Numbered from the stretch's first letter, positions 23,803 to 31,540 are shown. The stretch: DNA of 50,424 nucleotides from Parachlamydiales bacterium (GCA_027459675.1 DAIDHO010000008.1:1-50424); one strand, 5' to 3'. Program-made: numbers and translations. Notes: a model not told the origin generated them from the letters alone.

Positions 23803-24403
23803 TAAGTTCCATCTCGAAAATGAGGGTCGTGTTAGGGCCTATTTCGTTTCCGAAACCTGCTTCTCCATAGGCTAGATAATGAGGAATAACGATCTGCCAT
23901 TTATCTCCCACCCGCATGAGCTGAATGGCTTCAGACCAACCAGGAATGACTCTATTGAGAGGAAATACTTGCGGTTTTCCTCTTTCGTAGCTGCTATCAA
24001 AAATCGTTCCATTGATAAAACTTCCTCGGTAGTGTACAGATACAACATCTGCAGGCGTGGGCTTAGCGCCTGTTCCAGAAGAGAGAACTTTGTATTGAAG
24101 TCCGCTTTTCAAGGTTACCACTCCTTCTTGCATTTTATTATTCTCCATGAAGGCTTCCCCTTCCTTCCGGTTTTGTTCAGAAAGCTTTGCGTAAAATTGA
24201 CGCTGCTGAGCCTCGATTTGACTTCGAAGGGCTTGCATGATCGATTGGATTTCTTCTTGGTTTAATTTAGGATTGTTATTAGTGATAGCATCTTCAAATC
24301 CTTTTCTTAGAAGCTCAATATCCATGTCATTGAATTTGCGCTGGAGATCGCGGCCTGTTTCAAGACCTAAGCAATAGCTTACTTTTTCACGGGTAGACTG
24401 CAT
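23789..24403 (-). CDS. FKBP-type peptidyl-prolyl isomerase with FKBP_N domain (FklB/Mip-like)
   Basis: 204 residues. An N-terminal dimerisation and helical domain (KVSYCLGLETGRDLQ to EGEAFMENNK, about 8-90) is joined by GVVTLKSGLQYKVLSSG to the FKBP domain. Active-site segments are VHYRGSFINGTIFDSSYERG, RVIPGWSEAIQLMRVGDKWQ and YGEAG. There is no signal peptide, unlike the surface Mip of Chlamydia, so it resembles cytoplasmic FklB. It is the first gene of the aro operon, with an AGAAGGAG ribosome-binding site and a good sigma-70-like promoter upstream. Why a folding enzyme leads the shikimate operon is not clear. Confidence 0.9.
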   Translation of the reverse strand: MQSTREKVSYCLGLETGRDLQRKFNDMDIELLRKGFEDAITNNNPKLNQEEIQSIMQALRSQIEAQQRQFYAKLSEQNRKEGEAFMENNKMQEGVVTLKSGLQYKVLSSGTGAKPTPADVVSVHYRGSFINGTIFDSSYERGKPQVFPLNRVIPGWSEAIQLMRVGDKWQIVIPHYLAYGEAGFGNEIGPNTTLIFEMELIGIN

Positions 24404-24443
24404 TAAAAACTCCTTCTACGTTTAATTGGGTATGCGCTTCAGT

Positions 24444-24472
24444 TATATAACCAACATTAGATATATACTCAA
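24444..24472 (-). promoter_or_regulatory. Sigma-70-like promoter of the FKBP-aro operon
   Basis: On the minus strand, TTGAGT (24472-24467) and TATATA (24449-24444) are separated by exactly 17 bases. They lie about 40 bases before the FKBP start. The intergenic region is shared with the divergent pseudouridine synthase gene. Confidence 0.6.
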
Positions 24473-24495
24473 TCATTATGATATAATGTAAGGAA

Positions 24496-25353
24496 ATGAA
24501 AGCAAAAACTCAAGAAAAGTGTTATCTGTTGGATGTTCTCCAAAAACTGAGTCCGGATAGCTCAAAAAATACTTTAAAGTCCTGGGTGGAAAAAAAACGG
24601 GTATGGGTGGACGAAGAGGTGGCAAAAAAAATCCACCTCCCACTCGAGCCGGGGCAAACCGTTTCTGTAGGCCCCAAAGCTTCTTTTACCGAGGAAGGGA
24701 TTAAAATTGTATATGAAGATCGGTACCTTGTGGTACTGGATAAACCCGAAACACTTTTATCAGTTGCAACCTTAAAAGAAGATAAAAAAACGGTGCATGC
24801 AATTTTAAAAAAACGGCTGGGAAAGCCTGTGTTTGCTGTCCACAGGCTAGATAGGGACACCTCCGGGCTGATGATGTTTGCCTACACTAAAGAAGCACGG
24901 GATCGCCTTAAAAAGCAATTCGAGTGCCATGCGGTTCAAAGAGATTACATAGCCCTCGTACAAGGCATACTTACCTCCAAAAGCGGAACCTGGACAAGTT
25001 ATCTACAAGAAGACGCAAATTACCGCGTCTACAGCTCCTCAACAGGTCAACTGGCTATTACACATTATAAAGTATTAGGCGAAAAACCCACCTTTTCTTG
25101 TGTAGCATTTGCACTTGAGACAGGGCGTAAAAATCAAATTCGAGTCCATTGCCAAGATGCTGGACATCCTATCTTGGGGGATAAAAAATATGGATCGACC
25201 ATCAATCCTTATCATCGTCTATGTCTCCATGCTTTTCAGCTTCAATTTGTTCACCCCTTTACTCAAAAAAAGATGCATTTTAAGTCCAAGCCTCCTGCTG
25301 CTTTTGAGCCTTTTTATCGACTACTTAGTAATGCAGAGAGAGGTTCTACATAA
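24496..25353 (+). CDS. RluA-family pseudouridine synthase
   Basis: 285 residues. An S4-like RNA-binding domain (LSPDSSKNTLKSWVEKKRVW to LEPGQTV) precedes the RluA catalytic domain. Its YEDRYLVVLDKP and HRLDRDTSGL motifs are present, the latter with the catalytic Asp. LETGRKNQIRVHCQDAGHPI is the conserved family C-terminal motif. It isomerises specific uridines in rRNA (RluC/RluD-like) or tRNA; the target cannot be told. AAGGAA precedes the ATG. The 3' end overlaps the convergent aquaporin gene by 40 bases. Confidence 0.93.
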   Translation: MKAKTQEKCYLLDVLQKLSPDSSKNTLKSWVEKKRVWVDEEVAKKIHLPLEPGQTVSVGPKASFTEEGIKIVYEDRYLVVLDKPETLLSVATLKEDKKTVHAILKKRLGKPVFAVHRLDRDTSGLMMFAYTKEARDRLKKQFECHAVQRDYIALVQGILTSKSGTWTSYLQEDANYRVYSSSTGQLAITHYKVLGEKPTFSCVAFALETGRKNQIRVHCQDAGHPILGDKKYGSTINPYHRLCLHAFQLQFVHPFTQKKMHFKSKPPAAFEPFYRLLSNAERGST

Positions 25354-26054
25354 AACAAGTAAAGAAGCGTTCCTAAAACACCTCCTAAAAGGGGGGCTAT
25401 CAAGGGAACCCAAGCGTATGCCCAATCAGCAGATCCTTTTCCTCGAATGGGTAACACAGAATAAGCCAGCCGAGGACCTAAATCTCGTGCCGGATTAATC
25501 GCATAACCTGTAGGCCCTCCCAGAGAAAGTCCGATAGCAAAAAAGAGAATTCCAACAGCATAAGGACCCATCCCCCCCCCAACGTTGTTATGTTCATTAA
25601 AGATCCCTAAAATCCCTAATAGAAGCATCATCGTTCCAATCACTTCTGCAACAAAATTCCATCCGTAACTTCGAATGGCCGGCTGGGTGGCAAAACACAT
25701 CAGCTTCATATGGGGATCAGGCGTTTTTTGCCAATGAGGAAAATAGGCAAGCCACACTAGTGCAGCTCCAATAAAAGCTCCCAAGAATTGAGCAAGCACA
25801 TACAGGGGCATCAAATTCCAAGGAGTTTTCTTTGCAATACACAGTCCTAAAGTCACAGCAGGGTTATAATGTCCGCCACTGACCCATCCTGTCATATAAA
25901 TGGCCACTGCAAGTGCAAATCCCCATCCTGCAGCAATCACAATCCATCCCCCGTTATGCCCTTTGGTTTTCATTAATAAGTGATTTGCAACAACGCCATT
26001 TCCTAATAAAACAAGAACCATCGTTCCAATGAGTTCTGCCCAAAAGTATTCCAT
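25314..26054 (-). CDS. Aquaglyceroporin (MIP family, GlpF-like)
   Basis: 246 residues from the ATG preceded by AGGAGAG; an upstream in-frame start lacks this. Six TM helices and the two NPA loops GGHYNPAVTLG and GYAINPARDLGPR are visible. The Asp after the second NPAR is characteristic of glycerol-conducting members rather than strict water channels. It would allow passive uptake of glycerol or other small neutral solutes across the inner membrane. No glycerol kinase gene lies nearby in this window. Confidence 0.93.
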   Translation of the reverse strand: MEYFWAELIGTMVLVLLGNGVVANHLLMKTKGHNGGWIVIAAGWGFALAVAIYMTGWVSGGHYNPAVTLGLCIAKKTPWNLMPLYVLAQFLGAFIGAALVWLAYFPHWQKTPDPHMKLMCFATQPAIRSYGWNFVAEVIGTMMLLLGILGIFNEHNNVGGGMGPYAVGILFFAIGLSLGGPTGYAINPARDLGPRLAYSVLPIRGKGSADWAYAWVPLIAPLLGGVLGTLLYLFYVEPLSALLSSR

Positions 26055-26274
26055 CCTGCTCTCCTTTAAAAGAATTAAATAAGGCGAATTCACGATGAGG
26101 TCCGTATGAGGGAGGCTAAATTTTGGATGCCTTTTTCAGAAAAATCTGAGAACTTGATTTTTTCATAGGGATCTCATCCTGAATTCGCGTTAAATATAAA
26201 TCTTAACCATGAAAAATAGGAAGTGGTATTCTTAGCTCTGTCTCTAAAATCGATTTTAATGTATAAGAGTAGAC

Positions 26275-26601
26275 ATGTCTTTAGCATGGGTTTTCTTATT
26301 ACTCGCAGGCTTTTTTGAAATTTGTTTCACTGTCACGTTGAAGTACAGTCAAGGATTTACAAAACTTATTCCGAGCATCATTACCGTGATTTTTATCGTG
26401 CTCAGTTTTTTTTCTGTCTCCCAAGCCATGAAAACCATTCCAATTGGAACAGCGTATGCTGTATGGGCAGGCATTGGAGCCGCAGGAACGGTTGTAACGG
26501 GTATTATCTTTTTTGGAGACTCATACCACATCATCCGTCTTGTCTCCATTTCTTTGATTATTATTGGAATTGTAGGACTCAAATTAGCTCATGTCGACTG
26601 A
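26275..26601 (+). CDS. SMR-family exporter, Gdx/SugE subtype (guanidinium exporter)
   Basis: 108 residues, four TM helices. AGFFEICFTVTLKYSQGFTK places the essential Glu at about residue 15, and GTAYAVWAGIGAAGTVVTGI plus RLVSISLIIIGIVGLKL follow E. coli SugE/Gdx closely. Members of this subtype exchange guanidinium for protons; the EmrE subtype would differ in the first helix and the loop. No guanidine riboswitch hairpins are recognisable in the 220 bases upstream. The 3' end overlaps the convergent tsaC gene by 13 bases. Confidence 0.9.
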   Translation: MSLAWVFLLLAGFFEICFTVTLKYSQGFTKLIPSIITVIFIVLSFFSVSQAMKTIPIGTAYAVWAGIGAAGTVVTGIIFFGDSYHIIRLVSISLIIIGIVGLKLAHVD

Positions 26602-27503
26602 CCTGCCGCTCGAAATAATCTATCTTTGAGGGCTTCATCTTTTACGTCTTTATAGACTATCACGATTTCTTCGTATCCTTTTTGATCTGCTTCTCTTAAG
26701 AGAGCATAAAAGGACGCTCCCGTTATGTGATGAAATGAGACATGCTTCTCGGTACTCATTAAAAACGCCTTCTCTCCCCTTGAAAGAGCTTCTTCAAAAG
26801 AGGAGACCATCCAAATTTTTGCACGCGGAGCATAGTGGCGATAACGCGTTCCTGGAGAGGCGGAAAGCTCTTTTGCCTTAGAAATAGGCAGGGGCGCTTG
26901 GAGAACCTGCGCAATCGCTTCCCGGGTGATAGGCCCCGGCCTCAATAGCAAGGGCTCTACTCCTACAAGAGAGAGGACTGTCGACTCCAATCCACCTTCT
27001 GTAGGGCCTCCATCAAGCACAGCCCCTTCCATCTCTTTAAAATCGGTTAAAACATGCTCCGCTTTTGTGCTGCTAGGTCTTCCTGATTTATTGGCAGAAG
27101 GAGCAACAAGAGGCTCCCCCGCTTGCTGAATAAGCTCAAGAGCAAGGCAATGACGCGGCATACGTACCGCCACCGTCTCATGTCCCCCTGATACGCGGTA
27201 AGAAACGGAGAGGCGTTTTTTGAGAATCAGTGTCAAAGGGCCAGGCCAAAAGTGGTGGGCAAGCTTTACAGCGACTGGAGGCACCTCAACTGCCAGAAGC
27301 TCTAATTGATCCAAATTTGCAATATGGCAAATCAAGGGATTATCAGAAGGGCGGCCCTTCATTTGAAAAATTCTTTCTACAGCCCCTGGATCAAACACCC
27401 GAGCTCCCAGCCCATAGACCGTCTCTGTGGGAAAAGCAACCGGAATCCCCTCTTTCAACATCTGGGCAGCAAGAGAAATCTCTGTGGGCCCTAACTGTTT
27501 CAT
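26589..27503 (-). CDS. tsaC: L-threonylcarbamoyladenylate synthase (Sua5/YrdC)
   Basis: 304 residues. The YrdC domain occupies about 1-190: FPTETVYGLGARV, IFQMKGRPSDNPL, FWPGPLTLILKK, VAVRMPRHCLAL and PSANKSGRPSST are all conserved. A C-terminal Sua5-type domain follows (SPGTRYRHYAPRA), so the long bacterial/yeast Sua5 form is present. It makes threonylcarbamoyl-AMP, used by TsaD (encoded at 44341-45366) for t6A37 in tRNAs reading ANN codons. The start codon overlaps the upstream DedA-like gene's stop (TAATG), so the two are coupled. Confidence 0.95.
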   Translation of the reverse strand: MKQLGPTEISLAAQMLKEGIPVAFPTETVYGLGARVFDPGAVERIFQMKGRPSDNPLICHIANLDQLELLAVEVPPVAVKLAHHFWPGPLTLILKKRLSVSYRVSGGHETVAVRMPRHCLALELIQQAGEPLVAPSANKSGRPSSTKAEHVLTDFKEMEGAVLDGGPTEGGLESTVLSLVGVEPLLLRPGPITREAIAQVLQAPLPISKAKELSASPGTRYRHYAPRAKIWMVSSFEEALSRGEKAFLMSTEKHVSFHHITGASFYALLREADQKGYEEIVIVYKDVKDEALKDRLFRAAGQST

Positions 27504-28090
27504 TAGCTAACTGCCCAGAAAAAAGAGAGGGCAAATGCAATTTTAATGCCGACAGCGACCACAAAACGATGAAAATGTTTATCGATAAAGGCTTTGATTT
27601 GAAGCCCCCACTTCTCAGTGACTTTGGCAATAAGAAAAAAACGGAGCATCCGTGCCCCTAAAATAGACCCTAAAAAAGGAACAAAATTTAAATGACAAAC
27701 CCCAGCGGATAAAGTGATTGCTTTATAGGGAATAGGAAGAAAGGACCCTAGAAAAACAGCCCAGTTTTGGATGGCTAAATAATGGTCAGTAATGCGATTA
27801 AAGAGGGAGGAAGAAATCCACTTGTCTAAAATATAAGGCTCCAACGTATCCCAGGCTAAATGTCCCAGATAGTACCCTATAACTCCTGTAATAATAGAAG
27901 CTAAAGTGGCCATCAGAGCATAGTAGTAACGGCGGGCAGGGTTTTCTAGACAAAAGAGAAGCAAAATAGCATCCATGGGGATAAAAAAGACGAGTTCTGT
28001 TAAAAAGATAAAACCCAGCCATAGAGGGGCAAGCCGCTGTTTGGCTTTTAAAGAAGCCCATTGATAGAGTTTTTTTACCGCACCAAACAT
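27503..28090 (-). CDS. DedA/YqaA-like (VTT-domain) membrane protein
   Basis: 195 residues with about 4-5 hydrophobic segments. The N-terminal part has GFIFLTELVFFIPMDAILLL and ARRYYYALMATLASIITGVIG with a G-Y-Y-x-G. Further on is FLGSFLPIPYKAITLSAGV with the proline/lysine region typical of SNARE-associated (VTT) YqaA-like proteins. This broad superfamily includes lipid scramblases and flippases. It is translationally coupled to tsaC. The role is inferred from family only. Confidence 0.75.
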   Translation of the reverse strand: MFGAVKKLYQWASLKAKQRLAPLWLGFIFLTELVFFIPMDAILLLFCLENPARRYYYALMATLASIITGVIGYYLGHLAWDTLEPYILDKWISSSLFNRITDHYLAIQNWAVFLGSFLPIPYKAITLSAGVCHLNFVPFLGSILGARMLRFFLIAKVTEKWGLQIKAFIDKHFHRFVVAVGIKIAFALSFFWAVS

Positions 28091-28172
28091 GAAATCATTA
28101 TACTCCTCTTTTAATCTAAAGTCAAAATTCCTTGCTGTTTACCCCTCTTTTTTCGTATCTTAAATTATTCAT

Positions 28173-28487
28173 ATGTTTTTTATTTGGATATATATCGTCC
28201 TTCTCCTGGTGGGGTCTTTCATAGGATATTTCAAAGCAGGCAGTATAGCCTCTTTAATCATGGGGCTATTCTCAGCTTTATTATTAAGTTTCTTGACCTT
28301 CCAAAAGGGAAAAGGGAAAGCGTGGGCAAGCTGGGGCTTGCTTCTACTCATCCTAGCCCTCGATATTTTCTTTTCCTGGCGATTTATGATAAAACCCGCT
28401 CTTTTTCCCTCAGGCTTATTCTCAGTGATTTCTTCTATCTCGTTAATTATCATATATTTGCATATTAAGAAAAAGCATTCTAAGTAG
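28173..28487 (+). CDS. TMEM14-family membrane protein
   Basis: 104 residues with four hydrophobic helices. The spacing of GYFKAGSIASLIMG near the N-terminus and FSWRFMIKPALFPSGLFSVI near the C-terminus matches the TMEM14 (UPF0136) signature: G-Y-x-K-x-GS-x2-SL, then R-F-x3-K/P-x-FP-x-G. Eukaryotic relatives include mitochondrial TMEM14 and the chloroplast fatty-acid exporter FAX1; bacterial copies are small and little studied. It is divergent from the DedA-like gene across an 82-base AT-rich spacer. It may transport lipids or fatty acids. Confidence 0.75.
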   Translation: MFFIWIYIVLLLVGSFIGYFKAGSIASLIMGLFSALLLSFLTFQKGKGKAWASWGLLLLILALDIFFSWRFMIKPALFPSGLFSVISSISLIIIYLHIKKKHSK

Positions 28488-28582
28488 TTGATTATCAATA
28501 CACAGCATTTAAAATATGCATTAAAAAACTTTGTTATATATTATATTTTTTGTTATAATTTGTTAAAATATAGGCTAATAAC

Positions 28583-29701
28583 ATGTCATTTTTAAGAACA
28601 TTAGATTCTCTGACATTCAACTTTTTTCCAGCGACCTCGGATATGACCAAAGCAGTCAAGTACAGAGACAAGCTGGGAGGAGCGATGACCGCTATTGACT
28701 TGTCCAAAAATTGTGTTGAGCAAGCCAACACTACCGTATCTTTATGCAAAAAAGTGGCGTTATTCTTATCGATTGTTACCGGGTGGGCTAGTGGGTCAGT
28801 GAGTAAAGCTTTAGATGTCCTCCACAAATTCACCGCCCTTGAGGTAATAGCCGGGCTCGGTATCGTAATCAGCTCTCTCGTTGTCTTATTTCACTCCATC
28901 TCCATCCACATCCAAAACAAGGTCATTGAATGTATTCCAGATGATCTCACCGAGGATAACATCGTACAAGCCATTGAAGCTCTTGAAGAGATTAATTATA
29001 ACCAATTTATAAAAGCCTTACCGACGGATCTAGCACAGCAAATTGAGAAAAAAGGGGGAAATTTTTTCAAAGAATTAAAAGCAAGGGCGCAGGAGGAGCA
29101 AGGTGATTACTTCACAGAAGTAAAACGAAAGCTTGAGGAGATTAAAGACTATGCCTTCAGAAAAAAAGTCCTTCACATTCTGTCGATTATCAGTGGGGTT
29201 GTTTCTTTAGTCGGCTCTATTGGATTATTGGTGGGATTCCCTCCTCTTGCTCTTACATTCCTTGCTATTGCAGGCATTGCTCTTACAGTGACTTGTATAA
29301 TGGTGTCTAAGGGATGGGTGAATAATAATCAAAAAGGGTTTAACTATAAGCTGGCTCTACCTGAATTCCTTCAGAAGAAAATGGGATTGAATAAGGAAGA
29401 GGGTACAGAATTGAAGAACTGGCCTGAAAAAATGGAAGCACTGAATATTCACAATGAAATTTTAAATTATCCTCGTCATTGCCCAATAAGTAGGGAGAAT
29501 TCTGAGACTTCTAATAAGGTCAATTCTGAAGAAAGCAATTCGGAAACTTTCTTTTCCAATCCGAGCGATGAGAAGTTAATGATAAATCCTGACAGACATT
29601 CGATAAATTCCTCTCCCCAGGAGATAAAAATTGACGAAAAACGGTCCAACAGGTGGGAAACGTTTAAGCAACTTCTCATGCGACCTTTTAAGTCACAATA
29701 A
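28583..29701 (+). CDS. Orphan protein with bilobed hydrophobic domain, Inc-like
   Basis: 372 residues, no family recognised. A hydrophobic stretch lies at about 84-107. A second, bilobed stretch of two helices is separated by GFPP at about 197-241 (ILSIISGVVSLVGSIGLLVG, then LALTFLAIAGIALTVTCIMV). Such a closely spaced pair is the hallmark of chlamydial inclusion membrane (Inc) proteins. The middle (120-190) is charged and helical and the C-terminal 110 residues are Ser/Asn/Glu-rich and disordered. No cleavable signal peptide is seen, as expected for type III secreted Incs. The upstream 80 bases are extremely AT-rich. A repeat element follows 37 bases after the stop. Confidence 0.6.
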   Translation: MSFLRTLDSLTFNFFPATSDMTKAVKYRDKLGGAMTAIDLSKNCVEQANTTVSLCKKVALFLSIVTGWASGSVSKALDVLHKFTALEVIAGLGIVISSLVVLFHSISIHIQNKVIECIPDDLTEDNIVQAIEALEEINYNQFIKALPTDLAQQIEKKGGNFFKELKARAQEEQGDYFTEVKRKLEEIKDYAFRKKVLHILSIISGVVSLVGSIGLLVGFPPLALTFLAIAGIALTVTCIMVSKGWVNNNQKGFNYKLALPEFLQKKMGLNKEEGTELKNWPEKMEALNIHNEILNYPRHCPISRENSETSNKVNSEESNSETFFSNPSDEKLMINPDRHSINSSPQEIKIDEKRSNRWETFKQLLMRPFKSQ

Positions 29702-29737
29702 GTTAGACGAAAATAAACGCTTCTCTTCTTATATCAG

Positions 29738-29763
29738 ACCTTTAGCTTAAGCAAGAGTTCTAT
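29738..29763. repeat. Dispersed palindrome family, single-arm copy
   Basis: The sequence contains CTTTAGCTTAAGCAAGAG, matching the right arm of the 847-920 inverted repeat with few changes. It lies in the spacer between the convergent Inc-like and SH2-like genes. Confidence 0.7.
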
Positions 29764-29782
29764 TCCCCCTACCCAAACTCCT

Positions 29783-30514
29783 CTAACTCGAATGGGGAAG
29801 AACCATGTGAGCATACAAGGGGTGTTTTGCCAGGGAGTCAATAGATTGAACCAGTTCTTCAATTGAATTCCATTTTGAGCCCGCTAAACTGGGGTCATCA
29901 TCATAGAACGTCCATTTTTTATCCACAAAGACAATCGTCTTATCACGCACAATTTTTTGATTATCTACATAAGATATCGTATAACAGTGGATCGCTTTCT
30001 TAAGTCCTCTTCTTAGAATCTCTTGCAATGAAATCGCAAAGCGATCCTTGCGAAAAATAAAAGTCCCTACGGTTTGCTTAGCTAGGAGCCGTTCGGCGTT
30101 TTCACGATCTACATCATGCCACGTTTGCTTAAGGAGGGTGTTGTTTTCTTGATTCTCTAATAAACCTTGCCAATGAATATGGGTGAGTTGCCCCAATTTT
30201 TCAATCATGGAAAAGTGTTTTGTCAAAATTTGAGCCATTTCATGTAGATGACTTTCCGCCTTTGGAAGAAGCTGCGCTCCTTCTTTTGTCTTCCATGTAA
30301 CGGCTTTTTTATCAAGGTCCACGTTTATAATTAGGAGTGCCATTTCGTGGGGAGGGATCATGGAAGGAGTATAAAGGATTTCTCCATTATTCAGATCGCA
30401 AAAAAACTCAATACGTGCTTTTCTCTCAAGTCCCAGATCCAAATCTTTGATAGCTTTACAAAGTACTCCCAGATTATCTCGGATAAGCGGGTTTTTAATA
30501 ACCTCAGAATGCAT
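29783..30514 (-). CDS. Protein with C-terminal SH2-like (phosphotyrosine-binding) domain
   Basis: 243 residues from the ATG at 30514, which follows a near-perfect AGGAGGAGGT; a start eight codons upstream lacks this. The first 130 residues are unrecognised. Residues about 131-228 read as an SH2 domain. They begin TWHDVDRENAERLL (alpha-A Arg137), then GTFIFRKD with Arg155 at the phosphotyrosine-binding beta-B5 position of the FLVR motif. A RFAISL strand, an IHCYTI strand, WTFY and WNSIEELVQSI (compare FNSLQQLV in Src) follow. The BC phosphate loop is only two or three residues long, which is unusual. SH2 domains are eukaryotic; bacterial examples are known mainly from Legionella effectors. No signal peptide or TM is visible, so type III secretion into the host is a natural inference. 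Confidence 0.65.
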   Translation of the reverse strand: MHSEVIKNPLIRDNLGVLCKAIKDLDLGLERKARIEFFCDLNNGEILYTPSMIPPHEMALLIINVDLDKKAVTWKTKEGAQLLPKAESHLHEMAQILTKHFSMIEKLGQLTHIHWQGLLENQENNTLLKQTWHDVDRENAERLLAKQTVGTFIFRKDRFAISLQEILRRGLKKAIHCYTISYVDNQKIVRDKTIVFVDKKWTFYDDDPSLAGSKWNSIEELVQSIDSLAKHPLYAHMVLPHSS

Positions 30515-30601
30515 AGGACCTCCTCCTGCTTTCCTCATTCTCTACCCTAGATATAAAATAATTATTTTACAATTAAATTATGAATAGATCTCTTTGATAA
30601 G

Positions 30602-30682
30602 TAAAGTTCAGTCGATTTTATGGATTTTTTGAACCTCTTTTCATAAAAGCGACAAACCTTTAGCTTAAGCAAGAGGTCTAAT
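30602..30682. repeat. Dispersed palindrome family, rearranged copy overlapping proC stop
   Basis: 30602-30624 matches the spacer and inner arm of the 847-920 element in inverse orientation, with one mismatch. 30656-30682 matches its outer arm (CTTTAGCTTAAGCAAGAGG). The proC stop codon (30678-30680) lies within it. Confidence 0.7.
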
Positions 30683-31463
30683 GCATTTCCTGGGCTTTTT
30701 GATAAGTAGCATGAAAGGTTTTCATGAGAATCCCTCGAACACCTGCTTCTTCTAAAACTTGAAGGCCTGTGATCGTCGTTCCTGCTGGAGAAGCTACTTG
30801 CGCCTTTAGCTCTGAGGGGACCCCGTCTGTCTCTCTTAAAAGCTGGATTGAACCTTCCACTGTCTTCAGTACGAGTTGTTTGGCTTCCTGGGCTGAAAAT
30901 CCCAATAATACGCCACTGTCAATCATCGCCTCTATTATAAGGTAAATAAAGGCAGGACCCGAGCCTGCAAGCGCAGACAATCCTTCTAGCTTCTCTTCAG
31001 TCAGCCAAAGGAGAAGTCCCAGCCCTTGGAAAAGCCCGTCGATCTTTTCCTTGAGTTTAGGAGAAACGTCTTCTTCTGGATTAAGGCAAAAACCAATGAT
31101 TCCTGCCCCGCAAATCATCGGGAGATTAGGAAGGCACCGAATAATAGAAGGGGCTTCAAAACACCTTCTCAATGTAGCAAGGGAAGTCCCCCCTAGGGCA
31201 CTCACTAAAATCTGCGAAGATTTGAAAAGAGAGCCCGTTTCTTTTGAAAGGTGCTTTAGGTCTTTGGGCTTAATTGCCAATACAACAACATCTGCTCTTT
31301 GAATGGCTTCCCCTGGCGAAGAAGCGAACTCTCCGTGAATAGCACGGGCTAAGTCGCTACTTTTTTCACGATTTTTATCACACACAATAACAGATTTTTT
31401 TTTGGCAAAATGGTGTGCGAAAGCACCCCCTATCACACCGCATCCAATAATTGCGATATCCAT
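30678..31463 (-). CDS. proC: Pyrroline-5-carboxylate reductase
   Basis: 261 residues from the ATG that begins MDIAIIGCGVIGGAFA; a GTG eight codons upstream is also open. The Rossmann motif is GCGVIGG, followed by VVVLAIKPKDL, RCLPNLPMICGAG and the C-terminal signature. That signature reads LEGLSALAGSGPAFIYLIIE and then SPAGTTITGLQVLEEAGVRG. It reduces P5C to proline with NAD(P)H. The final Met-His-stop is shared with a dispersed repeat. No other proline-pathway gene is adjacent. Confidence 0.95.
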   Translation of the reverse strand: MDIAIIGCGVIGGAFAHHFAKKKSVIVCDKNREKSSDLARAIHGEFASSPGEAIQRADVVVLAIKPKDLKHLSKETGSLFKSSQILVSALGGTSLATLRRCFEAPSIIRCLPNLPMICGAGIIGFCLNPEEDVSPKLKEKIDGLFQGLGLLLWLTEEKLEGLSALAGSGPAFIYLIIEAMIDSGVLLGFSAQEAKQLVLKTVEGSIQLLRETDGVPSELKAQVASPAGTTITGLQVLEEAGVRGILMKTFHATYQKAQEMH

Positions 31464-31503
31464 ATAAACAGAACAATAATGGATCACGGTATATTCTGTT
31501 TAG

Positions 31504-31540
31504 AAAATAAAAAACGGGTAAGCTGTGATGACTTACCCGT
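31504..31540 (-). terminator. Rho-independent terminator of the 33-aa basic protein gene
   Basis: On the minus strand, ACGGGTAAG and CTTACCCGT (31514-31522, 31532-31540) form a perfect 9-bp stem with a 9-base loop. A T6 run and further T-rich sequence follow. It starts 20 bases after the stop codon. Confidence 0.88.

Noticed and set aside
26055-26274. Guanidine riboswitch upstream of the SMR gene
   Set aside because: No conserved loops or stems could be recognised by eye.
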